A stretch of DNA of 64,000 nt from Pseudomonas pisciculturae (GTDB lineage: Bacteria; Pseudomonadota; Gammaproteobacteria; Pseudomonadales; Pseudomonadaceae), in NCBI RefSeq assembly GCF_015461805.1, contig NZ_JACVZE010000003.1:558001-622000 (forward strand), read 5' to 3'. A program made the position numbers and the translations under genes. Below the pieces are notes generated by a model. The model was not told the DNA's origin and searched no databases. It saw nothing but the letters and a program-made list of their open reading frames with translations. The first letter of the stretch is position 1; each line of letters starts with the position of its first letter. Below, in pieces: positions 33,768 to 41,152 of the stretch.

Positions 33768-34976
33768 CTAGGCCTTGCGCACCCGAGTGAGCTCCGACAA
33801 CCCCACTTTGAGCAGTCGCGCGGTCTTACCGGCGGCCAGTGTTTCAAGCCCTTCATGCTCGGTAAGGCGCGCCATCTGCGCCGCCAGGTTCACCACCAGC
33901 GCATCCCGCGCATACACCCCGCCTTCCAGCGAGTAAATCGCCGCGATCAATTGGCGCAGTTCCAACGGCAGGCGCCAACGCGCCCGCAACGCTGAACCAT
34001 AGGCCGCGCCGAAGGTGTAGAGCGACTCACCAATCACCTCCTCATCCAGTGCGCCGCCGCCCTGGCGCCAGTCTTCCAGGCAACGCAACAACGCCAGGTC
34101 CCCAAGCCGATGCAAGATACCGGCGCTGTAACAGCGCTCGTGATCCAGCTCCAACATGCGTGCCAGACGGCGAGCGTAGTCGGCCGTGTCCTGGGACAAC
34201 TGCCAATGCCGCTCGGCGTAGGCCACCAGCGCGGGATCACACAGCACCACGTTGTGTTTGAGGGCCAGGCCCAGGATCAGGTTCATGCTTTGCCCGGCAA
34301 CGAGCTTGTGCAATGCGGCCGGCAGGGTTTGCACCGGTGTGCCGTGGTGGCCGGCACTGTTGGCAGCAGCAATCAGCACGGCGGTGATCTGCGGGTCCAT
34401 GCGCACCTGGTCTTCCAGGCGCTTGAGGTCCAGGCCCTCCGGCCCCAGGCTGCGTTGCACGATGGCTTTCACATCGACCCGCAGCGGTGCGCCATCGCAC
34501 GTCTCGCGGCGGCGCTCAAGAAACGCCGGCAGGGTCATGCCGGGCGCCAGCGGCGCAATCTCGCAGTACACGCTTTCGCCTTCATTGAGCAGCAAGTCTT
34601 GCAGGCGCTGCGTCAGGCTTTCCATGTTCAGGGGTTTGGTCAGGTACGCCGTGGGCGCCAGGGGCAAGGCTTCACGCACGCTGGCGCTGTCATTGCGACT
34701 GCTCAGCAAAATAAACGGCAGTACGGGCGAGCGGCGCTGCTGGCGCACGTTACGCAGCAGGCTCAGGCCATCGACGCCCGGCAGCTCCCAATCGGCCAGG
34801 ATCAGGTCATAGGTTTTGTCCCGCAGCAGTGTCGCGGCTTGTTGCCCGTCTGCACACACATCCAGCCGTGCGTCGCAGCGCACGTTCAACAACACTTGCT
34901 TGAGCAGGTCCCGCGACCAAGGGTCTGCTTCGGCGATTAACACTCGGGGTACAGCGGGTAAATCAACAGCAGTCAT
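33768..34976 (-). CDS. Response regulator with HDOD output domain
   Basis: A 402-residue two-domain protein. The N-terminal receiver (about 10-130) has Asp62 in LILADWELPG and Lys in YLTKPLN. The remaining part (about 165-340) is an HDOD domain (MDPQITAVLIAAANSAGHHG, LGDLALLRCLEDW), a non-catalytic relative of HD phosphohydrolases found in signalling proteins. The HD catalytic pair is absent. No partner kinase is adjacent. It ends at the edge of the 62-base palindrome. Confidence 0.85.
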   Translation of the reverse strand: MTAVDLPAVPRVLIAEADPWSRDLLKQVLLNVRCDARLDVCADGQQAATLLRDKTYDLILADWELPGVDGLSLLRNVRQQRRSPVLPFILLSSRNDSASVREALPLAPTAYLTKPLNMESLTQRLQDLLLNEGESVYCEIAPLAPGMTLPAFLERRRETCDGAPLRVDVKAIVQRSLGPEGLDLKRLEDQVRMDPQITAVLIAAANSAGHHGTPVQTLPAALHKLVAGQSMNLILGLALKHNVVLCDPALVAYAERHWQLSQDTADYARRLARMLELDHERCYSAGILHRLGDLALLRCLEDWRQGGGALDEEVIGESLYTFGAAYGSALRARWRLPLELRQLIAAIYSLEGGVYARDALVVNLAAQMARLTEHEGLETLAAGKTARLLKVGLSELTRVRKA

Positions 34977-35065
34977 GCAGCACGCTCCATCGGCAATGCT
35001 TGCACCTTAGTCAATGCACACGCGTACGTACAATGAACAGGGCCTGAATGTGCTGCATCGGGCAC

Positions 35066-35092
35066 AAAAAAACCCGCCGAAGCGGGTTTTTT
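35066..35092. terminator. Bidirectional terminator after gabT
   Basis: AAAAAAACCCGC CGAA GCGGGTTTTTT: a GC stem flanked by A and T tracts, working in either direction. It is 23 bases from the gabT stop. Confidence 0.9.
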
Positions 35093-35115
35093 CGTTCGAT
35101 CAAATCAGCATCCGC

Positions 35116-36393
35116 TTACAGCTCGGAGAAGCACTCTTCAATGATCGCCAGGCCTTTGTCCAACAGCTCGTCCGGCGCGGTCAGCGGCACCAGTACGCGC
35201 AACACGTTGCCATAGGTACCGCAGCTCAGCAGGATCAGGCCCTTGTCACGTGCCTTGGCCACTACGGCCGCAACAGCCGCCGCGTTTGGCTTGTGGGTAT
35301 CGCCATCATCGAACAGCTCGACCGCGATCATCGCGCCCAGGGCACGCACTTCACCGATCACCGGGTACTTGGCCTGGATAGCTTTCAAGCCAGTGACCAG
35401 ATGTTCGCCAACAGCCTTGCAGCGGTCCAGCAGGTGCTCTTCTTCGAACACTTCCATCACGGCCAGGGCCGCAGCGCAAGCGATCGGGCTACCGGCGTAG
35501 GTGCCGCCCAAGCCGCCTGGAGCGATGGCGTCCATGTATTCGGCCTTGCCGCACACACCGGCCAACGGGAAGCCGCCCGCGATGGATTTGGCGAAGGTGG
35601 TCAGGTCGGCAGCAACGCCCATCTGTTCCATGGCGAAGAAGGTACCGGTACGGCCGGCACCGGTTTGCACTTCGTCGGCGATCAGCAGGATGCCGTGCTT
35701 GTCGCACAGTTCACGCAGGCGCTTCATGAAGGATTTAGGCGCGACGTAGAAACCGCCCTCGCCCTGCACCGGCTCGATGATGATCGCGGCGATATCACGC
35801 GGCTCGGCATCGTTTTTGAAGATGCGTTCGATGCTGGCGATGGAGTCGTCATCGCTCACACCGTGCAGTTCGTTCGGGTACAGCGCGCGGAACACACCGC
35901 CTGGCATCAGGCCCATGCCGGCCGAATACGGCACGACTTTGCCGGTGAGGCCCAGGGTCATCATGGTGCGGCCGTGATAAGCGCCGGTGAAGGCGATAAC
36001 GCCGGCACGGCCAGTAGCGGCGCGGGCGATTTTCACGGCGTTTTCGACGGCTTCGGAGCCAGTGGTGACCAGCAAGGTTTTCTTGGCGAAATCGCCCGGC
36101 ACCTTGGCGTTCACTTTCTCGCACACTTCAACGTAAGGCTCGTAGGCCAGTACCTGGAAGCACGTGTGGGTCAGCTTGTTCAGTTGCTCGGTCACGGCCG
36201 CGATGATTTTCGGGTGCACGTGGCCGGTGTTCAGCACGGCGATACCGCCGGCGAAGTCGATGAACTCGCGACCTTCAACGTCGGTCACGGTGGCGTTCTT
36301 GGCCGATTCGGCGAAGATGGGGTGAATCTGGCCAACACCGCGCGGTACGGCGGATTCGCGGCGTTTCATCAGGGAAGCGTTGGTCTTGCTCAT
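35116..36393 (-). CDS. gabT: 4-aminobutyrate aminotransferase
   Basis: PLP enzyme that moves the amino group of GABA to 2-oxoglutarate, giving succinate semialdehyde. The 425-residue protein has TTGSEAVENAVKIARAATGR (PLP phosphate site), the cofactor Asp in LIADEVQTGAGRTG (Asp240) and the PLP lysine in FAKSIAGGFPL (Lys269). ATG 36393 follows GAGGA; the codon six residues upstream is less likely. It is the second gene after gabD, with a 182-base gap that contains a hairpin. Confidence 0.95.
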   Translation of the reverse strand: MSKTNASLMKRRESAVPRGVGQIHPIFAESAKNATVTDVEGREFIDFAGGIAVLNTGHVHPKIIAAVTEQLNKLTHTCFQVLAYEPYVEVCEKVNAKVPGDFAKKTLLVTTGSEAVENAVKIARAATGRAGVIAFTGAYHGRTMMTLGLTGKVVPYSAGMGLMPGGVFRALYPNELHGVSDDDSIASIERIFKNDAEPRDIAAIIIEPVQGEGGFYVAPKSFMKRLRELCDKHGILLIADEVQTGAGRTGTFFAMEQMGVAADLTTFAKSIAGGFPLAGVCGKAEYMDAIAPGGLGGTYAGSPIACAAALAVMEVFEEEHLLDRCKAVGEHLVTGLKAIQAKYPVIGEVRALGAMIAVELFDDGDTHKPNAAAVAAVVAKARDKGLILLSCGTYGNVLRVLVPLTAPDELLDKGLAIIEECFSEL

Positions 36394-36519
36394 AAAGTCC
36401 TCATTCGCCACTCATCGGGTGGCGTGGTCCAAGGCATACGTGGCGGGGAGGCAACTACGGCAGCATGCGATGATCGACTGCCACAGCTTTCCCGGCCACT
36501 ACGAATAACGAGGTGAAAC

Positions 36520-36553
36520 ACGCAAAGGGTCAGCGCTCTCGTGCCCTTTGCGT
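36520..36553. terminator. Hairpin between gabD and gabT
   Basis: ACGCAAAGGG (36520-36529) pairs with CCCTTTGCGT (36544-36553) over a 14-base loop. T-rich sequence follows only on the plus strand, so on the gab strand it is more likely an mRNA-processing or attenuation hairpin than a strong terminator. Confidence 0.5.
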
Positions 36554-36575
36554 TTGTTGCAATCTCTTACAGAGC

Positions 36576-38018
36576 TTAGATGCCCAGGCAGAGGTATTTG
36601 ATTTCCAGGTAGTCTTCAATCCCGTACTTGGAGCCTTCACGGCCCAGGCCCGACGCCTTGATGCCGCCGAACGGCGCCACTTCGTTGGAGATCAACCCGG
36701 TGTTGACGCCGACCATGCCGTATTCCAGGGCTTCGGCCACACGGAACACACGGCCCAAGTCGCGGGCGTAGAAGTACGACGCCAAGCCGAACTCGGTGTC
36801 GTTGGACATCGCGATCACTTCTGCTTCGTCTTTGAAACGGAACAGCGGCGCCAGTGGGCCGAAGGTTTCTTCCTTGGCCACGGCGGCATTTTTTGGCACG
36901 TTGGTGAGGATGGTCGGCTCGAAGAAGTTGCCTTCCATGACCTTGCCGCCAGCCAGCAACGTGGCGCCTTTGCTCAGAGCGTCGGCGATGTGTTCCTGCA
37001 CCTTGGCCACGGCTTTTTCGTCGATCAGCGGGCCGGTGGTGGTGCCGTCTTCCAGACCGTTGCCGATCTTAAGCTTCGCCACAGCCACTTTCAGTTTTTC
37101 AGCGAAGGCGTCGTACACCGAATCCTGGATGTACAGGCGGTTGGCGCAGACGCAGGTCTGACCGTTGTTGCGGTACTTGGAGATGATCGCACCTTCGACA
37201 GCCTTATCCAGGTCGGCGTCGTCAAACACGATGAACGGCGCGTTGCCGCCCAGCTCCAGGGAAACCTTCTTGATGTCCTTGGCGCATTCGGCCATCAACT
37301 GGCGACCGATTTCGGTGGAGCCGGTGAAGGACAATTTACGCACGATCGGATTGCTGGTCAGCTCGCCACCGATGTCGCCGGCACTGCCGGTCACAACGCT
37401 CAGCACGCCTTTAGGGATACCGGCACGATGAGCCAGCTCAACCAGGGCCAGGGCCGAGAACGGGGTTTGCGAAGCGGGCTTGATCACCATAGTGCAACCG
37501 GCAGCCAGGGCCGGGCCGGCTTTACGGGTGATCATGGCCGCCGGGAAGTTCCATGGGGTGATGGCGGCGGTCACACCGATAGGCTGCTTGATCACGATCA
37601 GGCGCTTGTCGGGCTGGTGGCCAGGAATCACGTCACCGTAGATGCGCTTGGCTTCTTCAGCGAACCACTCGATAAAGGACGCGGCGTAGACGATTTCGCC
37701 CTTGGCCTCGGCCAGCGGCTTGCCTTGTTCGAGGGTCATCAGGCGAGCGAGGTCGTCCTGGTTTTCGATCAGCAGCTCAAACCAACGGCGCAGCTTATTG
37801 GCGCGCTCCTTGGCGGTGAGTGCACGCCAGGCCGGCAGGGCCTTGTCGGCAGCTTCGATGGCGCGGCGGGTTTCCGCGGCGCCCATCTTTGGCACGGTAC
37901 CGAGAATTTCGCCCGTGGCTGGGTTGTTGACCTTGATGGTTTGACCGTTGTCCGCGTCGACCCAAGCGCCATCGATAAAGGCTTGCTGGCGGAACAACTG
38001 GGCATCTTTAAGCTGCAT
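36576..38018 (-). CDS. gabD: NADP-dependent succinate-semialdehyde dehydrogenase
   Basis: Oxidises succinate semialdehyde to succinate, the second step of GABA degradation. The 480-residue aldehyde dehydrogenase starts at ATG 38018 (MQLKDAQLFRQQAFIDGAW); an open frame continues 116 codons upstream but matches no family sequence. Visible are the PWNFPAAMITRKAGPALAAG segment, ELGGNAPFIVFDDADLD with the general-base Glu, and GQTCVCANRLYIQ with the catalytic Cys. It is the first gene of the gabDT unit. Confidence 0.95.
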   Translation of the reverse strand: MQLKDAQLFRQQAFIDGAWVDADNGQTIKVNNPATGEILGTVPKMGAAETRRAIEAADKALPAWRALTAKERANKLRRWFELLIENQDDLARLMTLEQGKPLAEAKGEIVYAASFIEWFAEEAKRIYGDVIPGHQPDKRLIVIKQPIGVTAAITPWNFPAAMITRKAGPALAAGCTMVIKPASQTPFSALALVELAHRAGIPKGVLSVVTGSAGDIGGELTSNPIVRKLSFTGSTEIGRQLMAECAKDIKKVSLELGGNAPFIVFDDADLDKAVEGAIISKYRNNGQTCVCANRLYIQDSVYDAFAEKLKVAVAKLKIGNGLEDGTTTGPLIDEKAVAKVQEHIADALSKGATLLAGGKVMEGNFFEPTILTNVPKNAAVAKEETFGPLAPLFRFKDEAEVIAMSNDTEFGLASYFYARDLGRVFRVAEALEYGMVGVNTGLISNEVAPFGGIKASGLGREGSKYGIEDYLEIKYLCLGI

Positions 38019-38147
38019 GTCGGCTTTCCTTAACAGCACCGCGCGCACGCGGAGCGAATTAGAGTTGTTGAAAGGCGCCTTGTGGGCTGCCGTCAGGGAA
38101 ATCAGCCCCAGCGCGCGAAGGAGGGAAATGGCGCACGGGACACGGAG

Positions 38148-38165
38148 CGTTTGAAATCTCAAACG
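38148..38165. promoter_or_regulatory. Perfect inverted repeat CGTTTGA-AATC-TCAAACG upstream of gabD
   Basis: Seven-base arms with a 4-base centre, about 130 bases upstream of the gabD start. It is of operator size and is not part of any REP element. The regulator is unknown. Confidence 0.4.
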
Positions 38166-38388
38166 AATCCTAGGATCAATGGGGGTACAGGGCAATAGTC
38201 TGTTCGAAAAAAAGAACGAAAACGGCGCATTTGCCGAAACTTTCTGATCAGCGTCGTTAGGGCGGGTTCCACAGCATTGACCAATGGCGCCCGACGCAGG
38301 GCCTTTGCGCGGCAAATTCCTACGCGAGAAGGGCCAAAGACCAGCATGGACGCCCAAGGTCGACATGGGTATGATGTCGCCCGCACAA
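38166..38388. other. Spacer between gabD promoter and tRNA-Arg
   Basis: No gene found. It should hold the promoter of the tRNA gene on the plus strand and the distal part of the gabD upstream region on the minus strand. Minus-strand open frames here are shadows of the tRNA and spacer. Confidence 0.5.
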
Positions 38389-38465
38389 GCATCCGTAGCT
38401 CAGCTGGATAGAGTACTGCCCTCCGAAGGCAGGGGTCGTGGGTTCGAATCCCGCCGGGTGCACCA
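38389..38465 (+). tRNA. tRNA-Arg (anticodon CCG)
   Basis: 77 bases including encoded CCA. Acceptor stem GCATCCG/CGGGTGC, D-arm AGCTCAGCTGGATAGAGT, anticodon stem CTGCC/GGCAG with loop CTCCGAA (anticodon CCG), and T-arm GTGGGTTCGAATCCCGC are all paired. The terminator at 38480 follows directly. The next gene is an abortive-infection gene of lower GC. Confidence 0.97.
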
Positions 38466-38479
38466 TCTATAACGAAAAA

Positions 38480-38509
38480 GCCCCAGGTCGAAAGGCCTGG
38501 GGCTTTTTT
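38480..38509 (+). terminator. Terminator of tRNA-Arg
   Basis: GCCCCAGG TCGAAAGG CCTGGGGC followed by TTTTTT, 14 bases after the tRNA CCA end. Confidence 0.93.
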
Positions 38510-38690
38510 GCGTTTGGTGTCGGCATCTTTGTCTCTGAATGCTTCTAATAGGAGTGAGGACCAACTCACCGAGGTACATTGCTCGCCGCTGGCGAGCACA
38601 AAGATACCCACTGAAAACTGAGGGATGCTAGCTCAATCTCAATAGAAAAAATAATAAAAACGGCCACTCGGCAGCCAAGGTGAATTATCA

Positions 38691-39698
38691 ATGACACAGG
38701 GTTATCCAAAACCTTGGCAGAGCTATCAAGAACAACTCGATCTGGTCATAGCGCGCGGCATGTCTGTTACTGACCAAGCTAAAGCCCTTGAATACCTGAA
38801 ACGCATCGGTTACTACCGCCTCAGCGGCTACTGGTTCGCCTTTCGCGAGCGCACAGAGCTGTGCTGTCCGCTACTCCAGTACAAAAATCAAAAACCTTCT
38901 AAAACGAAACCTGTGCGTATCCCCCTCGATACCTTCAAAACAGGTACCACCTTCCAAAATGCAATCGATCTTTATGTCTTCGATAAGAAGCTTCGCCTGT
39001 TGACCCTCGATGCGCTGGAACGCATAGAAATTGCGCTACGAGTGGATATCTCCCATACATTGGGCAAACACAACAAATTTGCTTACCTGATGCCAGAGCT
39101 TTTCCATGAAAGTTTTTCCGTTCAACTGGATGGAAAGACCGGCCTCACAAAGCACCATGTATGGCTCGGCAAACACGCAGCATTGATCAATCGCTCGAAC
39201 GAAGACTTCATCAGACATAACAAAGAAAAATACGGCTTACCCTTGGCAGTTTGGGTCGTGTGCGAAGTTTGGGACTTCGGAACGCTATCAACCCTCTACT
39301 CAGGCATGAGTGAAAAAGATCAGGATCAGATTTCCAAGGCATACGGGATCACCAATGGAAGAATCTTCGCCACTTGGTTGCGCAGCCTGAACTACTTGCG
39401 AAATGTGTGCGCTCACCATAGTCGCCTTTGGAATCGCAACATCATCGATCAGCCAAAATTGCCGCCAATAGAACAAGTGCCTTCGCTGTCAGCGTTCCAT
39501 AATGATGCGCACCGAAGAGCTCGACCATTTATGTTGTTGTGCATGACTCACCACCTAATGCGAGCCATAAACCCATCGTCCAGCTGGGGAAACCGTTTAA
39601 AGGTGCTGATGAAAAACGACTTCCCGGACTTGCGCCACCTTGATTTGAATTTGGAGGGTATGGGCGCCGACCGTGATTGGCAGGAGCGCGACTGGTAA
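38691..39698 (+). CDS. Abi_2-family (AbiD/AbiF-type) abortive-infection HEPN protein
   Basis: Likely phage-defence protein of 335 residues. The N-terminal half has the Abi_2 pattern (LEYLKRIGYYRLSGYWFAFR, ATFQNAIDLYVFDKKLRLLT-like, DALERIEIALRVDI), and the C-terminal half carries the HEPN RNase motif R-x4-H in LRNVCAHHSRLWN (Arg237, His242). Family members halt growth when phage infection is sensed, presumably by RNA cleavage. It is about 225 bases downstream of tRNA-Arg, a typical site for acquired genes, and has lower GC than its neighbours. No integrase or second tRNA 3' copy is present. No partner antitoxin is adjacent. Confidence 0.9.
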   Translation: MTQGYPKPWQSYQEQLDLVIARGMSVTDQAKALEYLKRIGYYRLSGYWFAFRERTELCCPLLQYKNQKPSKTKPVRIPLDTFKTGTTFQNAIDLYVFDKKLRLLTLDALERIEIALRVDISHTLGKHNKFAYLMPELFHESFSVQLDGKTGLTKHHVWLGKHAALINRSNEDFIRHNKEKYGLPLAVWVVCEVWDFGTLSTLYSGMSEKDQDQISKAYGITNGRIFATWLRSLNYLRNVCAHHSRLWNRNIIDQPKLPPIEQVPSLSAFHNDAHRRARPFMLLCMTHHLMRAINPSSSWGNRLKVLMKNDFPDLRHLDLNLEGMGADRDWQERDW

Positions 39699-39723
39699 AT
39701 AACAAATCACAGGCAATAAAAAA

Positions 39724-39767
39724 CCCCTGAGCAGTCTCAGCACCGAAGCGCATCAACCGACAGGGGC
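39724..39767 (-). terminator. Possible terminator of the sigma/anti-sigma operon
   Basis: CCCCTG and CAGGGG bracket a 31-base loop, with AAAAAA on the left giving a T tract on the minus strand. The long loop makes it a weak candidate. It lies between the convergent abi and anti-sigma-type genes. Confidence 0.45.
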
Positions 39768-39823
39768 CGTGTTGCAAGGAATTATAAAGGTTGATAAGCG
39801 CTCGTCAACTGACGCCGGGGACC

Positions 39824-40429
39824 TTAACGATTACGCACCTCATCCAGCCGCGCGGGCAAATCCTCATTTGGAAAGCGTTCATGCAACGCCAGCAGCTTCT
39901 CATCCGCCGCCTTCGCCTGCCCGGCTTCACGCAACCTCACAATCTCCTGCAACCCCTGCTCCAACGATGGCTGCGCTACCGGCGCACGCTTGCTGAGCTT
40001 GACGCTGGACTCATCCGCCATCGAGCCCATGACCTGAGCACTCTCGGCCTTGGGCGCAACCGCCCTACGGGCCATCGGAGCCGGAGCCGGAGCCGGAGCC
40101 GACATCGCTGGCGGTGGCGGGCTGGCGGCCTCTTCGTGTAATGCAGAGAACGTCGCTGTGGATATCTCCGGTTGCGGCACAGGCTCGCGCATCACCACAC
40201 CAATCATCAGCGCCAAACCGGCCACGGTGGCAAACGCCATCTGCCAGCGTGGGCGCTGGCAAGCTTGAAGCCAGCGCTGCCACAGGCTCGGCTGCGGCGC
40301 TGGGGCTTCGCGGCGGGCGGTGGCGAGGATGAAGGCGTCGAGGGACGCGGGCGGTTCGCCGCTGCTGTGTTGACGAAAATGCTGCAGCAGCAGGTCGTCG
40401 GGATCTGGGGTATGTCGGGAGTCAGTCAT
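39824..40429 (-). CDS. Membrane protein, probable anti-sigma factor
   Basis: A 201-residue single-span inner-membrane protein. A cytoplasmic N-terminus of about 60 residues precedes one transmembrane helix (about 62-82, WQMAFATVAGLALMIGVVM) and a periplasmic tail with a Pro/Ala-rich stretch of PAPAP repeats and a short helical end. It lacks the zinc-finger HxxxCxxC of ZAS anti-sigma factors. It overlaps the ECF sigma gene by four bases, and that context is the main reason for the call. Confidence 0.7.
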   Translation of the reverse strand: MTDSRHTPDPDDLLLQHFRQHSSGEPPASLDAFILATARREAPAPQPSLWQRWLQACQRPRWQMAFATVAGLALMIGVVMREPVPQPEISTATFSALHEEAASPPPPAMSAPAPAPAPMARRAVAPKAESAQVMGSMADESSVKLSKRAPVAQPSLEQGLQEIVRLREAGQAKAADEKLLALHERFPNEDLPARLDEVRNR

Positions 40430-40998
40430 GCGGGTATCTCCTCGGCCAGCAGGCGGCGCAGTTTCTGCTGGGCGTAACGCAGGCGGCTTTTTACGGTTTC
40501 GAGCGGGGCCTTGGTGAGGGCGGCGATTTGCGGCACTTCGAGGTCGCCGTGCAGGCGCAGCAGGAAGACTTCGCGCTGGTCTTCGGGCAAGGCTTGCAGG
40601 GCGGCGTCGAGGCGCGCTTGGTCACGGCTCAGGCTCAGCTGTTGCTCGGGGCCGGCGCTGTCGTCAGGTTGGGCATGGAGTTGTTCATCGTAGCTGTCAT
40701 GCAACGGGTTGTGGATGCCGTGCTTGCGCCAGTAATCGATCAGGCGGTTGCGGGCAATCTGGAACAGCCATGTGCGAAAACTCGCTCGACCCTGGGGTTG
40801 GGTGGTGCTGCGGATCAGGCTGAGCCAGGTCTCCTGGTAGATTTCCTCGGCCAGTTCGGCTTTGTTGCTCAAGAACACGAGAAACCGGTACAGACCCTGG
40901 CGATGCCGGGCGTACAAGGCTTCGAACGCGGCGGTGTCACCGGTTCGGTAGCGGGCCAGCAGCGATTCGTCGCTGGGCAGGTCATCTGGAACGGCCAT
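40426..40998 (-). CDS. ECF-family RNA polymerase sigma factor
   Basis: Alternative sigma factor of 190 residues. Region 2 is at about 22-92 (AFEALYARHRQGLYRFLVFL, ETWLSLIRS, FRTWLFQIARNRLIDYWRKH) and region 4 at about 130-185 (LDAALQALPEDQREVFLLRL, VPQIAALTKAPLETVKSRLR). It directs RNA polymerase to an extracytoplasmic-stress or similar regulon. The next gene upstream on the same strand, a YfbK-like von Willebrand protein, is separated from it by a REP pair. Confidence 0.93.
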   Translation of the reverse strand: MAVPDDLPSDESLLARYRTGDTAAFEALYARHRQGLYRFLVFLSNKAELAEEIYQETWLSLIRSTTQPQGRASFRTWLFQIARNRLIDYWRKHGIHNPLHDSYDEQLHAQPDDSAGPEQQLSLSRDQARLDAALQALPEDQREVFLLRLHGDLEVPQIAALTKAPLETVKSRLRYAQQKLRRLLAEEIPA

Positions 40999-41039
40999 GT
41001 CGATGGCGAACTCCTTTGGGTGGGGCAGTGCAAATTACC

Positions 41040-41130
41040 TGTGGGAGCCGGGCTTGCCCGCGTTAGCGGTGGGCCAGGCAGTATTTGCAACACTGACCCA
41101 CCGCTATCGCAGGCAAGCCAGCTCCCACAG
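41040..41130. repeat. Convergent REP pair, GGGCTTGCCCGCG subtype
   Basis: Left arm TGTGGGAGCCGGGCTTGCCC then GCGTTAGCGGTGGG; right arm CCCACCGCTATCGCAGGCAA then GCCAGCTCCCACAG. It lies between the ECF sigma gene and the YfbK-like gene. Confidence 0.9.
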
Positions 41131-41152
41131 TGGGCCCTGCTGCGTTCAGGGG

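Noticed and set aside
35014..38033. Two plus-strand open frames of about 500 codons each
   Set aside because: They are antisense to gabT and gabD, which have full catalytic motifs. The products have no domain pattern.
36576..38366. A 596-codon version of gabD
   Set aside because: The first 116 residues match nothing and run through the promoter region. The family start is at 38018.
38159..38611. A minus-strand frame overlapping the tRNA gene, encoding [20 protein letters not shown]
   Set aside because: This peptide is the well-known false translation of a tRNA antisense strand.
38389..39823. A genomic island with attachment sites at tRNA-Arg
   Set aside because: No second copy of the tRNA 3' end and no integrase are visible. 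Only one accessory gene is present.
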